DNA of 64,000 nt. Origin: GWE2-42-39 sp963662895 (GTDB lineage: Bacteria > Bacteroidota > Bacteroidia > Bacteroidales > Prolixibacteraceae). Within the stretch, counting starts at the first letter, position 1. Each line of letters begins with the position of its first letter. The stretch is from assembly GCA_963662895.1 (NCBI GenBank), contig OY759982.1, positions 310,001 through 374,000 of the forward strand. Direction: 5' to 3'. Positions 25,442 to 34,803 of this stretch are shown here, one piece after another. The position numbers were made by a program, and so were the translations under genes. The notes below the pieces were generated by a model. That model was not told the DNA's origin. It did no database searches and saw only the letters and a list, made by a program, of their open reading frames with translations.

Positions 25442-25788
25442 ATAGGAATTATAAAAAAACAGTACTAAACCAAATTAATTTATTTATGAAAAGATGAACT
25501 AAATTAAAAAAAAAGCCTGCCCAAGACTGTAAAGCGCAAGGACAGGCAGAAGTAAATGTACTACAATACAAATTTACTTCAATTTTGATAAAAATCTATA
25601 ACCTATGTTTAATTCTGTGTCTTTTTGAATTAAACCTTGTACTCAAACAAAACAAATAATTACAGGATTATATTAGAACTGATAAGATTGAAGAATAGAC
25701 TGTACTCGTTGTTTTGGTTTTTTATTGGAGTGTAATGTTTTATATTTCAGTAATGTATGTCTTTTTAAACATTTTAGCAGTATTGTAA
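25442..25788. other. Intergenic region ahead of the PUL
   Basis: No coding sequence is seen. It holds an A-run followed by a GC-rich hairpin (25509-25547) and an AT-rich stretch that must carry the PUL promoter; no clear TAnnTTTG box stands out. A CAAATTTA at 25568-25575 reads TAAATTTG on the minus strand and could drive a short minus transcript ending at the hairpin. Confidence 0.45.
25509..25547 (-). terminator. Minus-strand terminator-like hairpin
   Basis: On the minus strand GCCTGTCC pairs with GGGCAGGC (one mismatch) and runs into nine U residues. No minus-strand gene lies to its right, so it either terminates a short RNA or is the 5' UTR hairpin of the ROK/PUL boundary. Confidence 0.45.
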
Positions 25789-25800
25789 ATGTTAAATTTT

Positions 25801-28800
25801 ATGATGAAAAAACGAATTAGCTTAACCGGCTCTATATTGGTATTTATTTTTATGCTGTCGTACCAGTATGCGTCGGCTCAGGTAACAATAAATGGTCATG
25901 TGTCTGATGAAAAAGGAGATCCACTTATTGGAGCTTCAATTTCAGTGAAAGGTTCAACCACGGGAACAATCACTGATGTTAACGGAAATTATTCGCTTTC
26001 AATAGCAGATGCTTCCGAAAAACTTGTCTTTTCTTTTATTGGTTACGAAACCAAAGAAGAACAAATAGGAACGAGAACCGAAATAGATGTAATCCTCTCT
26101 GAAAGAAAGGAAGGGATCGATGAAATTGTCGTGGTTGGTTATGGAACTCAGAAAAGGTCTTCACTTGTAGGGGCTATTTCCCAAATTGAAGGAGATGATT
26201 TACTTGTTACTCCCTCAACCAATGTTTCTAGTATGTTAGGAGGCCGGTTGCCTGGTGTTCAGTCGGTGCAAACATCTGGTCAGCCAGGGGCAGATCAGGC
26301 TAGTCTGACTATCCGCGGGTCAATATATGGTATAACCTATATAGTAGATGGAATCCCTCGTTCGATTGATGATATTGATCCTAATGATGTTGAATCAGTA
26401 TCGGTATTGAAAGATGGTGCAGCTGCAGCAATTTATGGATTGAAAGGTGCTGGAGGAGTAATTATTATTACAACTAAAAAGGGACATAAAGGAGAAAATA
26501 AAATTACCTATAAAGGCTCTTATGGCGTTTCTCAGAATGCAAATTTTCCTGAGTTTTTGGATGGGCCAGGTTTTGCCTATTATTATAATAAGGCATTGGA
26601 AATGGATGGGAATAGTCCTGTATTTACAGAGAATGATGTGAAAAAAATGACCAATGGCGATGATTCTGATGGTTGGGGGAATACGAACTGGCTTGATGAA
26701 GTCTTTGGTTTAGGAACTAATCAACAGCATAGTATTACTATGCAGGGAGGAACAGATAAACTAATCTATTTTGCCTCGCTTGGATATCTGGGGCAGGATG
26801 GAAATGTCAATAATTTTAATTACAACCGTTACAATGTTCGTGTGAATATAAATTCTAAGTTTGCTGAAAATTGGGAGTTTACATTAGGTATTGCCGGACA
26901 GTTAGGTAATAGAAAACGCCCAGGATATGAGGCTGGAGGCTCCGGGGAAGATAAAGATGGTGACCCTTGGATGACTATTGTAAATCAGTCTATTGGTATG
27001 CATCCGTATTTACCGAAGAAGTATAATGGTCTATATACTGCTACTCCAAATGCCAGCGATCAGGCGAACAGTCCTCTCGCTGCAATAAATGAATCAGGTC
27101 GTTTTAGAACGAAAACCAAGGATATTCAGTCAAATGTTTCGTTAAAGTATGATGTTCCATGGTTGAAAGGTTTAAATCTGAAAATTACAGGAGCATATGA
27201 TCATGAATCAAGTTATAGTAAAAATTTAAGTACTCCGTATTATGTTATGATGGGGTACAAGCCGGAAACAATTTCTTCAGAAGAAGTTACTTATGCAAAA
27301 GTAATTGACCCGAGAGGACAGACATATTATAGTTTGGGTGAGGGCCTGTATGAATATACTCAACTGGACGGACAGGCAAGTATTAATTATAAAACATCGA
27401 TTGCGTCAGATCATCATTTGGATGTAATGGCCTTGGTTGAGATTCGTGACTATAAGTCGCATAGCTTTGCTGCTTATGGAAAAAGTACAAGTGCTGTTTT
27501 TGAATCGCTCCCTGAACTCGATTATGCACAGCCAGCTGATAGTCCTATCGGAGGATCAAGTAATCAGACCCGAAGTGCCGGATATGTTTCCAGAATAAAG
27601 TATGACTATAAGAATAAGTATCTGTTTGAATTTACCGGACGTTACGATGGATCGTATAAATTTTCCGGGAATGTTAGTGGTAAGCGTTGGGGCTTTTTCC
27701 CTTCTTTTTCTGCTGGCTGGAGAGTTTCTGAAGAAGATTTTTTCAAAAAATATAATTTTATCGATAATCTGAAAATCCGTGCTTCAGTGGGGATGCTAGG
27801 GAATGACGATGTTAATGCGTATGCCTATCTGAGTACTTACGATTTTTCGGACAAAGAAGTGATCGGCGGACAACTTGTTAGTGCCTTGGAAACGTCAGGG
27901 TTTGCCAATCCTAATTTATCATGGGAACGTACTTTATCGTATAATGCCGGGTTTGATCTTTCAATGTGGAACCGTTTGTTGAGCGTTGAATTTGATGGTT
28001 TTTATACTTATACCTATGATATTCTTACCGCTATGGGATCAAATTATCCTCCTTCAATGGGCGGATATTATCCAACGTATGAAAATTATTCAAAGATTGA
28101 CGGCAGGGGAATTGAAATTACTTTGACCCATCAAAATCACATAGGAACAGGGAAGGAGGCATTTTATTATGCTGCAAGTTTTAATCTTACTTATGCGAAG
28201 AGTCGTTGGTTGCGTTATCCTGATAGTGCCGATACTCCCGATTATCAACGCGTGACAGGTAAGGCAGTTGGTGTGAAATTAGGCTGGGAAACAGATGGCC
28301 TTTATCAAACAGAAGAAGAAATTGCAAATTCTCCCTGGCCTTTTCAGGAGGAACCCCGTCCCGGCGATATTAAATATGTCGATTTAAATGGAGACGGAGT
28401 TGTGGAGTATCAGGATAAAGCTTTTCTTGGACGTTCGAATACTCCACGTTTAGTCGCCGGTTTGAATCTGAGTGGTAGTTGGAATGGTTTCGACTTGAAC
28501 ATGCAAATTACAGGTGCTGCTATTTGTGATGTTTCTCTTACCGGTACTTACTATAATGGGTATGACGATAATACGATCTATACCCAGAGTTTTAAAGAAG
28601 GAGGAAATTCTCCTCGTTACTTAATTGAAAATGCATGGAGACCAGATAATACAAGTGGAACATATCCTCGTCTTACGGTTAATGATCCACATAATAATAA
28701 CGGTCTTGCTTCTACATTTTGGTTCCGGAATGGAAAATATATCCGGTTGAAATCAGCTCAATTGGGATACACTCTTCCTAAAATATGGACAGATAAAATT

Positions 28801-28953
28801 GGCATGGATAATTTTAGGATTTATGTTGAAGGATCAAATTTGTTCACTTTTACTGGGTTGCCTGAAGGAATTGATCCTGAATCTCCTACAGTGAATAATG
28901 GATACTATCCTCAACAGAGGACTTTTATGACTGGTATTACGCTTACCTTTTAA
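25801..28953 (+). CDS. SusC/RagA-type TonB-linked outer-membrane transporter
   Basis: About 1050 residues. A signal peptide (ISLTGSILVFIFMLSYQYASAQ region) and a CarboxypepD_reg domain (INGHVSDEKGDPLIGASISV) come first. The SusC linker GIDEIVVVGYGTQKR follows, then a plug domain with SVSVLKDGAAAAIYGLKGAGG and a 22-strand barrel ending in aromatic TLTF. It imports oligosaccharides with the SusD partner 11 bp downstream. Starts at 25789, 25801 or 25804 are all possible; the last two give the cleanest signal peptide. Confidence 0.96.
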   Translation: MMKKRISLTGSILVFIFMLSYQYASAQVTINGHVSDEKGDPLIGASISVKGSTTGTITDVNGNYSLSIADASEKLVFSFIGYETKEEQIGTRTEIDVILSERKEGIDEIVVVGYGTQKRSSLVGAISQIEGDDLLVTPSTNVSSMLGGRLPGVQSVQTSGQPGADQASLTIRGSIYGITYIVDGIPRSIDDIDPNDVESVSVLKDGAAAAIYGLKGAGGVIIITTKKGHKGENKITYKGSYGVSQNANFPEFLDGPGFAYYYNKALEMDGNSPVFTENDVKKMTNGDDSDGWGNTNWLDEVFGLGTNQQHSITMQGGTDKLIYFASLGYLGQDGNVNNFNYNRYNVRVNINSKFAENWEFTLGIAGQLGNRKRPGYEAGGSGEDKDGDPWMTIVNQSIGMHPYLPKKYNGLYTATPNASDQANSPLAAINESGRFRTKTKDIQSNVSLKYDVPWLKGLNLKITGAYDHESSYSKNLSTPYYVMMGYKPETISSEEVTYAKVIDPRGQTYYSLGEGLYEYTQLDGQASINYKTSIASDHHLDVMALVEIRDYKSHSFAAYGKSTSAVFESLPELDYAQPADSPIGGSSNQTRSAGYVSRIKYDYKNKYLFEFTGRYDGSYKFSGNVSGKRWGFFPSFSAGWRVSEEDFFKKYNFIDNLKIRASVGMLGNDDVNAYAYLSTYDFSDKEVIGGQLVSALETSGFANPNLSWERTLSYNAGFDLSMWNRLLSVEFDGFYTYTYDILTAMGSNYPPSMGGYYPTYENYSKIDGRGIEITLTHQNHIGTGKEAFYYAASFNLTYAKSRWLRYPDSADTPDYQRVTGKAVGVKLGWETDGLYQTEEEIANSPWPFQEEPRPGDIKYVDLNGDGVVEYQDKAFLGRSNTPRLVAGLNLSGSWNGFDLNMQITGAAICDVSLTGTYYNGYDDNTIYTQSFKEGGNSPRYLIENAWRPDNTSGTYPRLTVNDPHNNNGLASTFWFRNGKYIRLKSAQLGYTLPKIWTDKIGMDNFRIYVEGSNLFTFTGLPEGIDPESPTVNNGYYPQQRTFMTGITLTF

Positions 28954-28964
28954 TTTGAAAAAAC

Positions 28965-30626
28965 ATGAAACGGACGAAAAAAATAGTACTTAGCATTTTG
29001 ACAGTAAGTTGCTTGTTTGTTTTTACTGGCTGCGATAAATATCTTGACTTGACTCCTACAGACCGGGTTTCAGATAAATTGATTTGGAGTAATGAGGAGT
29101 ATGCCAAATTGGCGATTAACGATTTTTATAAGATAATTAGTATTTATGGTCAATTTAATACGGGGCAGTCAATTGACGGACTTACTGAAGGCTTTACGGA
29201 AACCTTGAAATATGGTTCGAAAACAAATTATACCCACATGGATCGTTGTAACCGCTTTTTGTATGCAACAACAATGACTGCAAGCTGGGCTTCGTATGAT
29301 TTGGGAGCCTGGTCTGGTCTTTATAAATATGTTGCGGATGTTAATGAGGCAATTGCTAATTTAAATAAATATGCTGATTTTGATGCTGAAACGACTGCTA
29401 AGTTTGCCGGACAACTCCATTTCTTCAGGGCATTTTTATATTTTGAATTGATGAAACGTTACAAAGAAGTAATTCTTTATGATGAAAATATGGATGAAAT
29501 AGCCGCAAATACTTCTCTTAGTTCAGAAACGGAAGGTTGGGATATGGTACAGAGTGATCTGGAGTTTGCTGCTGAAAATTTGCCGAAAGAATGGGCCTCT
29601 GATGACTTTGGGCGTATTACCAAAGGAGCAGCTTTTGCATTCCTTTCCAGAGCAATGATTTATGCCGAAAGATGGTCGGTGGCAAAAGATGCTGCCAAAT
29701 CAGTCATGGATTTGGATCAATATTCTTTAATGAGTAATTATGCTGATGCTTTTGACTCCGGAGCTAAAGGAAATACAGAAGCCATTCTGGAATATAACTA
29801 TGATCTGTCGGGTATTACCCACAATTTTGATGATCAGTTTGCCCCCGGAGGAGATGATGGAATCCAGCAGGGAGGGCTTGGTACTCCAACCCAGGAAATG
29901 GTTGAATCGTATGAATTGGCTGATACTGGCGGATTCCCTGATTGGTCAACTTGGCACACCACATCAGGAACAACCGAAATTCCTCCTTATGAAAAGCTGG
30001 AACCTCGCTTCCAGTCTAGCATTTTGTATAATGGAGCATCATGGAAAGGACGTACGATTGAACCTTATGTTGACGGAACAGATGGTTGGTGTCAGTATAG
30101 TGAAAGTCCGACTCCGGCAGGGCGTACAACGACAGGATATTATTTAAGAAAATTGTTGGATGAAGTTCATGACTTGTCAGAAACTTCTTCAAGTACGCAG
30201 CCTTGGATTACAATACGTTATGCAGAAGTACTGCTTAATTATGCTGAAGCTTGTTATGAATCGGGTGATGAGGATGAGGCTAACAGTGCAATAAAGCAAA
30301 TAAGGGAAAGGGTAGGTCTTCCTTATACTAATCAGTCAGGAGATGACCTGTTTGATGCGATTCGTCAGGAACGAAAAGTAGAACTTGCTTATGAAGGCCA
30401 TCTTTTATGGGATATGCGTCGGTGGAAATTGGCAGCAACCGAATATGATGAATATCGGGTACATGGACTGAAAATTGAGAAAAATAGTGACGATTCTTTT
30501 ACCTATACTTATGTCGATTGCGATTTGCAAGATCGTTACTTTCCCGAAAAGCTCTATCGGATACCTCTTCCTCAGGATGAGCTGGATAATAATACTGTTG
30601 TTGAGCAGTATGTAGAATGGCAATAA
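28965..30626 (+). CDS. SusD/RagB family nutrient-binding lipoprotein
   Basis: 553 residues. The lipoprotein signal has a lipobox FTGC at about residues 22-25, followed by DKYLDLTPTDRVS, the classic SusD start. TPR-like helices and the C-terminal RQERKVELAYEGHLLWDMRRW motif confirm RagB/SusD. It forms the lid of the SusC channel at the cell surface and binds the target glycan. Confidence 0.95.
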   Translation: MKRTKKIVLSILTVSCLFVFTGCDKYLDLTPTDRVSDKLIWSNEEYAKLAINDFYKIISIYGQFNTGQSIDGLTEGFTETLKYGSKTNYTHMDRCNRFLYATTMTASWASYDLGAWSGLYKYVADVNEAIANLNKYADFDAETTAKFAGQLHFFRAFLYFELMKRYKEVILYDENMDEIAANTSLSSETEGWDMVQSDLEFAAENLPKEWASDDFGRITKGAAFAFLSRAMIYAERWSVAKDAAKSVMDLDQYSLMSNYADAFDSGAKGNTEAILEYNYDLSGITHNFDDQFAPGGDDGIQQGGLGTPTQEMVESYELADTGGFPDWSTWHTTSGTTEIPPYEKLEPRFQSSILYNGASWKGRTIEPYVDGTDGWCQYSESPTPAGRTTTGYYLRKLLDEVHDLSETSSSTQPWITIRYAEVLLNYAEACYESGDEDEANSAIKQIRERVGLPYTNQSGDDLFDAIRQERKVELAYEGHLLWDMRRWKLAATEYDEYRVHGLKIEKNSDDSFTYTYVDCDLQDRYFPEKLYRIPLPQDELDNNTVVEQYVEWQ

Positions 30627-30645
30627 TCATTAAACGAAAATCATA

Positions 30646-32316
30646 ATGAATAAGTATATAAAACTTTTAATTGCAGCGCTGGTTGGACTCGCTACCGGGT
30701 GCCAGGAACCTGAAGAAATTATATCGACTGCAAATAGTGATGGTTTAAATAGTGTAACAGCCTATTTCGTTGATGATAACGAGGATGCAGAGTTTACTAC
30801 AACGGTCTCGGATCTTTCTTCTGAAATTGTTATAGAAATTCCCTATTATTATCCCAAGGAAAGTGATGATGAAACTTCGATTACGAAGATGAGGGTAATT
30901 GCATCAATCGATGATAATTGTACGATTACTCCAGGATTGGGAATATTGGATCTGACCCAGAAAAATAATTTTACATTTACCGATGGAAGTGGTGAATCTA
31001 CACAAATATGTATTACTGGTGAAAGAAAAGAGTTAAGTGATTGCTCTATTACTTATTTTTTGATACCGGAAGATGAAAGTACAGGTAGAAGTGCCATTAC
31101 GGGGACAATTGATGAAGATAATCTTACTATATCTCTGGTTACAACTGAAAACCTTTCTGATGTTAATGTGGAATATGAGATTTCTCCTCATGCAACAATT
31201 TCTCCAGATTCAACATCTACCATCGATTTGAATAGTGATGTGAAATTTACAGTAACGGCACAAGATGGCACAACACAGGTTTATACCGTTTCTAAGGCTG
31301 CTCCTGATAAGATCAGTTATGGATATAATGAAAATAGTGAGCAAGAACTTTGGTCTTATGATTTTACCAATTACGGATTTACAATGGAAGCAACTAATAA
31401 TGCCTCTTTAGCGGCTATTGGGAATAATCTTATTGTAAGCATGGGTAATGGAACAGCTCCTGTTTATTTTAATCGTATTACAGGTGTAAAACTTGGCGTA
31501 ATTACAATGGGAAGTGCAGCAGGAACCGGCTGTGTTACAAATGATACCAATAATCATCTTTTGATTAGTGATTATGCCGAATCAGGAAGTACATATAATC
31601 TCTATACCTCAGATGCTGTGACGAAAGCTCCGGCATTGTTGTTGACTTATGACAACCAGACGGGGTATCCAATGGGAGTCAAAATATCAGTGCAAGGAGA
31701 TATTACAGGTAATGCTGTTATTACAGCTCCATTAACCGGATGGGATACGAGCAGTTTTATAAAATGGGTAATAACCAATGGTGTTGTTGGTAGTCCCGAG
31801 CTTGTAAGCATGTCGGGTATTGGAACTTGGGATGGAGGAGCTGTTTCTGCTGATGTCGTTTATGCAACTGCCGATCCTGCTGGTGGTTATTTTACATCAT
31901 TCTACGATGAAGATGTTTTGCACTACATGAAAGGGACAACTTCTGTTGCTAGTCTTAATCCACAGAGCGATGGATTGGCTTGGTCGTATAACAACAACTG
32001 TTTGGATGTGAAAGAATTTAATGGAGCTCGTTATTTAGCTCTTGTTTGTTCTTCTTTCTTCCCGCAGTGGGCACTTAATACACAGCTTTATATGTACGAT
32101 GTAACCAGTACTTCATTGTTCTCAGGAACCGTTGATGCTTCAAATGCCTTGGTGTTTAAACCAACGATTACTTCTAATAATAGCTTAGATGGAGTTTCCG
32201 CTACAGGTGATGTGTTACTTGTACCTTCATCAGACGGATATACCTTGAATCTTTATTATATCGACAATAACTGTAAAGTTCTTGGGGCATATCAATTTGA
32301 CTGTATTGATAGGTAA
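30646..32316 (+). CDS. DUF5018-domain surface lipoprotein
   Basis: 556 residues with a lipobox (ATGC, about residues 16-19). The N-terminal part has DUF5018-like beta-sandwich repeats (ITSFxVD-type segment SVTAYFVDDNEDAEFTTTVS and a second, TISLVTTENLSDVNVEYEIS). The C-terminal two-thirds looks like a beta-propeller or beta-helix with repeated aromatic strands. It occupies the position of a surface glycan-binding protein right after SusD. It is likely to bind the PUL substrate, but no catalytic motif is evident. A strong hairpin follows the stop codon. Confidence 0.8.
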   Translation: MNKYIKLLIAALVGLATGCQEPEEIISTANSDGLNSVTAYFVDDNEDAEFTTTVSDLSSEIVIEIPYYYPKESDDETSITKMRVIASIDDNCTITPGLGILDLTQKNNFTFTDGSGESTQICITGERKELSDCSITYFLIPEDESTGRSAITGTIDEDNLTISLVTTENLSDVNVEYEISPHATISPDSTSTIDLNSDVKFTVTAQDGTTQVYTVSKAAPDKISYGYNENSEQELWSYDFTNYGFTMEATNNASLAAIGNNLIVSMGNGTAPVYFNRITGVKLGVITMGSAAGTGCVTNDTNNHLLISDYAESGSTYNLYTSDAVTKAPALLLTYDNQTGYPMGVKISVQGDITGNAVITAPLTGWDTSSFIKWVITNGVVGSPELVSMSGIGTWDGGAVSADVVYATADPAGGYFTSFYDEDVLHYMKGTTSVASLNPQSDGLAWSYNNNCLDVKEFNGARYLALVCSSFFPQWALNTQLYMYDVTSTSLFSGTVDASNALVFKPTITSNNSLDGVSATGDVLLVPSSDGYTLNLYYIDNNCKVLGAYQFDCIDR

Positions 32317-32324
32317 TACAATGT

Positions 32325-32361
32325 AATTAGTCGGCATCTTAAAAAGATGCCGACTAATTTT
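32325..32361 (+). terminator. Intra-operon hairpin between DUF5018 and NAGPA genes
   Basis: AATTAGTCGGCATCTT (32325-32340) pairs perfectly with AAGATGCCGACTAATT (32344-32359), a 16-bp stem with a 3-nt loop followed by TT and AT-rich sequence. The U-tract is short, so it could be a leaky terminator or a 3'-end stabiliser that raises expression of the upstream SusCD-DUF5018 message. Confidence 0.7.
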
Positions 32362-32368
32362 ATAGAAA

Positions 32369-33388
32369 ATGAAAATGTTGGATTTTATGGGAAGATTTTT
32401 TCCGAAAGAGGTAGTTTTTATATTGATTATTTCAATTCTCATTGCATGTAAGGGGAATAGTGGAATTACTCCCGAATGGGAATGGGACAATTTTTCTCAC
32501 AAATTTTCTGTTGACTCCGTAATATTGGCTAAGGGATGGTTAAAACAGTCTGATTTTGGCGATTTGCCATCTTATATTCGCATTTATAAAACTCCATCGA
32601 AACTTCAGGGGAAAATAGTAATTGCCTATATCGCTGTTGCCAGTATCGATAGTGTGACTTTTAGTGTCCTTGGAGAGGCGACAGGATACCATACCCTTTC
32701 TGATTTTTATGAATCAGAAAAAAGTTCTGTGATTTTAAATGGCGGTTATTTCTGGGACGGAAGTTCTTTGAGCCTTTTGTGCCGGGGAGGAGAAGTCCTT
32801 TGTCCAAATAATCAGGTCGAATATCGGAATAATAATTCCACCCTTTATTATCCAACCCGTGGTGTTTGGGGAATGATGGCTGATGAAAGTTATAAAGTTG
32901 ATTGGGTATATACTAACAATGGAGTTACTTATGCTTATCCTGAACCTGCTGATAATAAATCAGGAAAAACGCCATTGAAAATGCCTTCTGCGAGTTTTCC
33001 CGAAGGTGCATCATTTTGGAATGGGCTTACAGGAATTGGAGGAGGACCGGTTTTGGTGAAAGATAGTGTGTGTGTTAACTCCTGTGACGCCGAATTGTTT
33101 GACTCAGAGAGCGGTGTGGGGCCGAAAATAAGTAATCCTCGTTCTGCTATTGCTTTGACCAGCGACCGGAAAATAATCTTTTTTGTGTGTGAAGGTCGTG
33201 AGATGACCCCGGGAGGAGTTGGTTTAACATTAGAAGAGGAAGCCAATATCCTGTTGGATTTGGGATGTGTGCAAGCTCTAAATCTTGATGGAGGTGGATC
33301 CAGTTGTATGCTGGTAAATGGAATAGAAACAATTCAGCCAAGCGATGGGAAGCAGCGTCCTGTTGTAACAGCAGTTGCTTTAAAATAG
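32369..33388 (+). CDS. NAGPA-type phosphodiester glycosidase lipoprotein
   Basis: 339 residues with a lipobox (IAC near residue 27). The Pfam NAGPA/DUF2233 core is visible: SVILNGGYFWDG, GIGGGPVLVKD, RSAIALTSDRKIIFFVCEGR and the hallmark LNLDGGGSSCMLVNG near the C-terminus. Family members cleave GlcNAc-alpha-1-phosphodiesters or related glycosyl phosphodiesters. It suggests the PUL target contains a glycosyl phosphodiester, perhaps of GlcNAc, given the downstream N-acylglucosamine 2-epimerase. It is probably anchored at the surface or in the periplasm. Confidence 0.87.
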   Translation: MKMLDFMGRFFPKEVVFILIISILIACKGNSGITPEWEWDNFSHKFSVDSVILAKGWLKQSDFGDLPSYIRIYKTPSKLQGKIVIAYIAVASIDSVTFSVLGEATGYHTLSDFYESEKSSVILNGGYFWDGSSLSLLCRGGEVLCPNNQVEYRNNNSTLYYPTRGVWGMMADESYKVDWVYTNNGVTYAYPEPADNKSGKTPLKMPSASFPEGASFWNGLTGIGGGPVLVKDSVCVNSCDAELFDSESGVGPKISNPRSAIALTSDRKIIFFVCEGREMTPGGVGLTLEEEANILLDLGCVQALNLDGGGSSCMLVNGIETIQPSDGKQRPVVTAVALK

Positions 33389-33392
33389 AAGA

Positions 33393-34769
33393 ATGCATAT
33401 AGTTAAGAAAATAAGAAGAGTTGTTCTTTTACTTGTTTTAATAACAAGTTTTAGTTGCTCTGATGATCAGAATGTTCCGGAATGGGAATGGTCTGATGGT
33501 TCAGCAGAACAAGAAACCAGTAATGCCGATAAACCAAGATTTATTTGGGTCGATGCGGCCGCAAATTTTCCTGATTTTGCAAACAGCAAAGAGAATATTC
33601 TTCGCGATTTAACTTTGGCAAAAAATGCCGGGTTTACTGATATTGTCGTCGACGTTAGGCCAACTAACGGCGATGTGCTTTTTACGACCGACCTTGTTGC
33701 CCCTGTGAAATGGTTGGGAGCCTGGTTGCCTGCCGGATATACGAAGATTGAACGAACCGTGACCTGGGATTACCTTCAGGCTTTTATTGATGCTGGCCAT
33801 AGTTTGGGCCTGAAAATACATGCCGGGTTTAATACATTTACAGGCGGGAACAATAATAGTTTGGGATCGCAAGGCATGTTGTATCGGGAAACTGCCAAAC
33901 GAGAATGGGCGACTCAGCTATTAACAGCATCGGGTATTGTAAATACACTGGATCAAAGTGAAAGTGGCGCGAAATTTCTTAATCCGGTTAACACCGGTGT
34001 TCAGGACTACATCTGCGATATGCTGGAAGATTTGGCGGCCTACAAAGATTTGGATGGTATTATTTTGGATCGTGGTCGCTTTGATGGTTTAGACAGTGAT
34101 TTTTCAAATGATACCAAAAAGAAATTTGAAGATTTTTTAGGGTATTCAATCTCGAATTTTCCTGCAGATGTGATGACTGCCGGAACAACTGAGGGAAGTC
34201 TTCCTTCTAACTTACCAACCTATTTCAAACAGTGGCTCGAATTTCGGGTAAAAGTAATTCACGATTTTATGGAGAAGGCTCACGACCGGGTTAAAGCTGT
34301 AAATAGTGATATTCAGTTTGGTGTTTATGTTGGAGGATGGTATTCTACTTATTATGGAGTTGGTGTTAACTGGGCCAGTCCCAAATATAACACGTCATCA
34401 GAATATTCCAGGTGGGCCAGTTCGAAATATCAGAATTACGGATATGCCGACCACATGGATATTATTTTGATTGGTGCTTATGCTTCGCCAACCAGGGTAT
34501 ATGGAACATCGGAATGGACAATTCAGGGATTTTGTTCAAAAGCTGTAGATAAAATTAAAGGCGATGCTAAAGTGATTGGTGGCCCCGATGTTGGTAATGG
34601 CGATTGGGCAACAAGTAGTGGTGATGTTACCGGCGAAGCAATTGTTAATTCGGTGGATGCTGCCATAAATGCCTGCGATGGTTATTTCCTTTTCGATATG
34701 ATCCACCTGAAAGAAAAAGATCAGTGGAATTATGTGAAGAAAGGATTTGATGCGGTGAATGCAGAATGA
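33393..34769 (+). CDS. GHL10-like TIM-barrel lipoprotein (putative glycoside hydrolase), paralogue 1
   Basis: 458 residues with a lipobox (SFSC near residue 22), then a barrel start KPRFIWVDAAANFPDF, GFTDIVVDVRPTNGDVLF, GLKIHAGFNTFTGG and DGIILDRGRFDG. These match the GHL10/alpha-amylase-like group with conserved Asp/Arg at strand ends. It shares its layout with the next gene. The segment PEWEWSDG after the lipid anchor resembles the start of the preceding NAGPA protein (PEWEWDN), suggesting a shared surface-tether sequence. The substrate is unknown. Confidence 0.8.
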   Translation: MHIVKKIRRVVLLLVLITSFSCSDDQNVPEWEWSDGSAEQETSNADKPRFIWVDAAANFPDFANSKENILRDLTLAKNAGFTDIVVDVRPTNGDVLFTTDLVAPVKWLGAWLPAGYTKIERTVTWDYLQAFIDAGHSLGLKIHAGFNTFTGGNNNSLGSQGMLYRETAKREWATQLLTASGIVNTLDQSESGAKFLNPVNTGVQDYICDMLEDLAAYKDLDGIILDRGRFDGLDSDFSNDTKKKFEDFLGYSISNFPADVMTAGTTEGSLPSNLPTYFKQWLEFRVKVIHDFMEKAHDRVKAVNSDIQFGVYVGGWYSTYYGVGVNWASPKYNTSSEYSRWASSKYQNYGYADHMDIILIGAYASPTRVYGTSEWTIQGFCSKAVDKIKGDAKVIGGPDVGNGDWATSSGDVTGEAIVNSVDAAINACDGYFLFDMIHLKEKDQWNYVKKGFDAVNAE

Positions 34770-34803
34770 ATAAATATAAATGTGCCTTTTTAATTTGGAA
34801 ATT

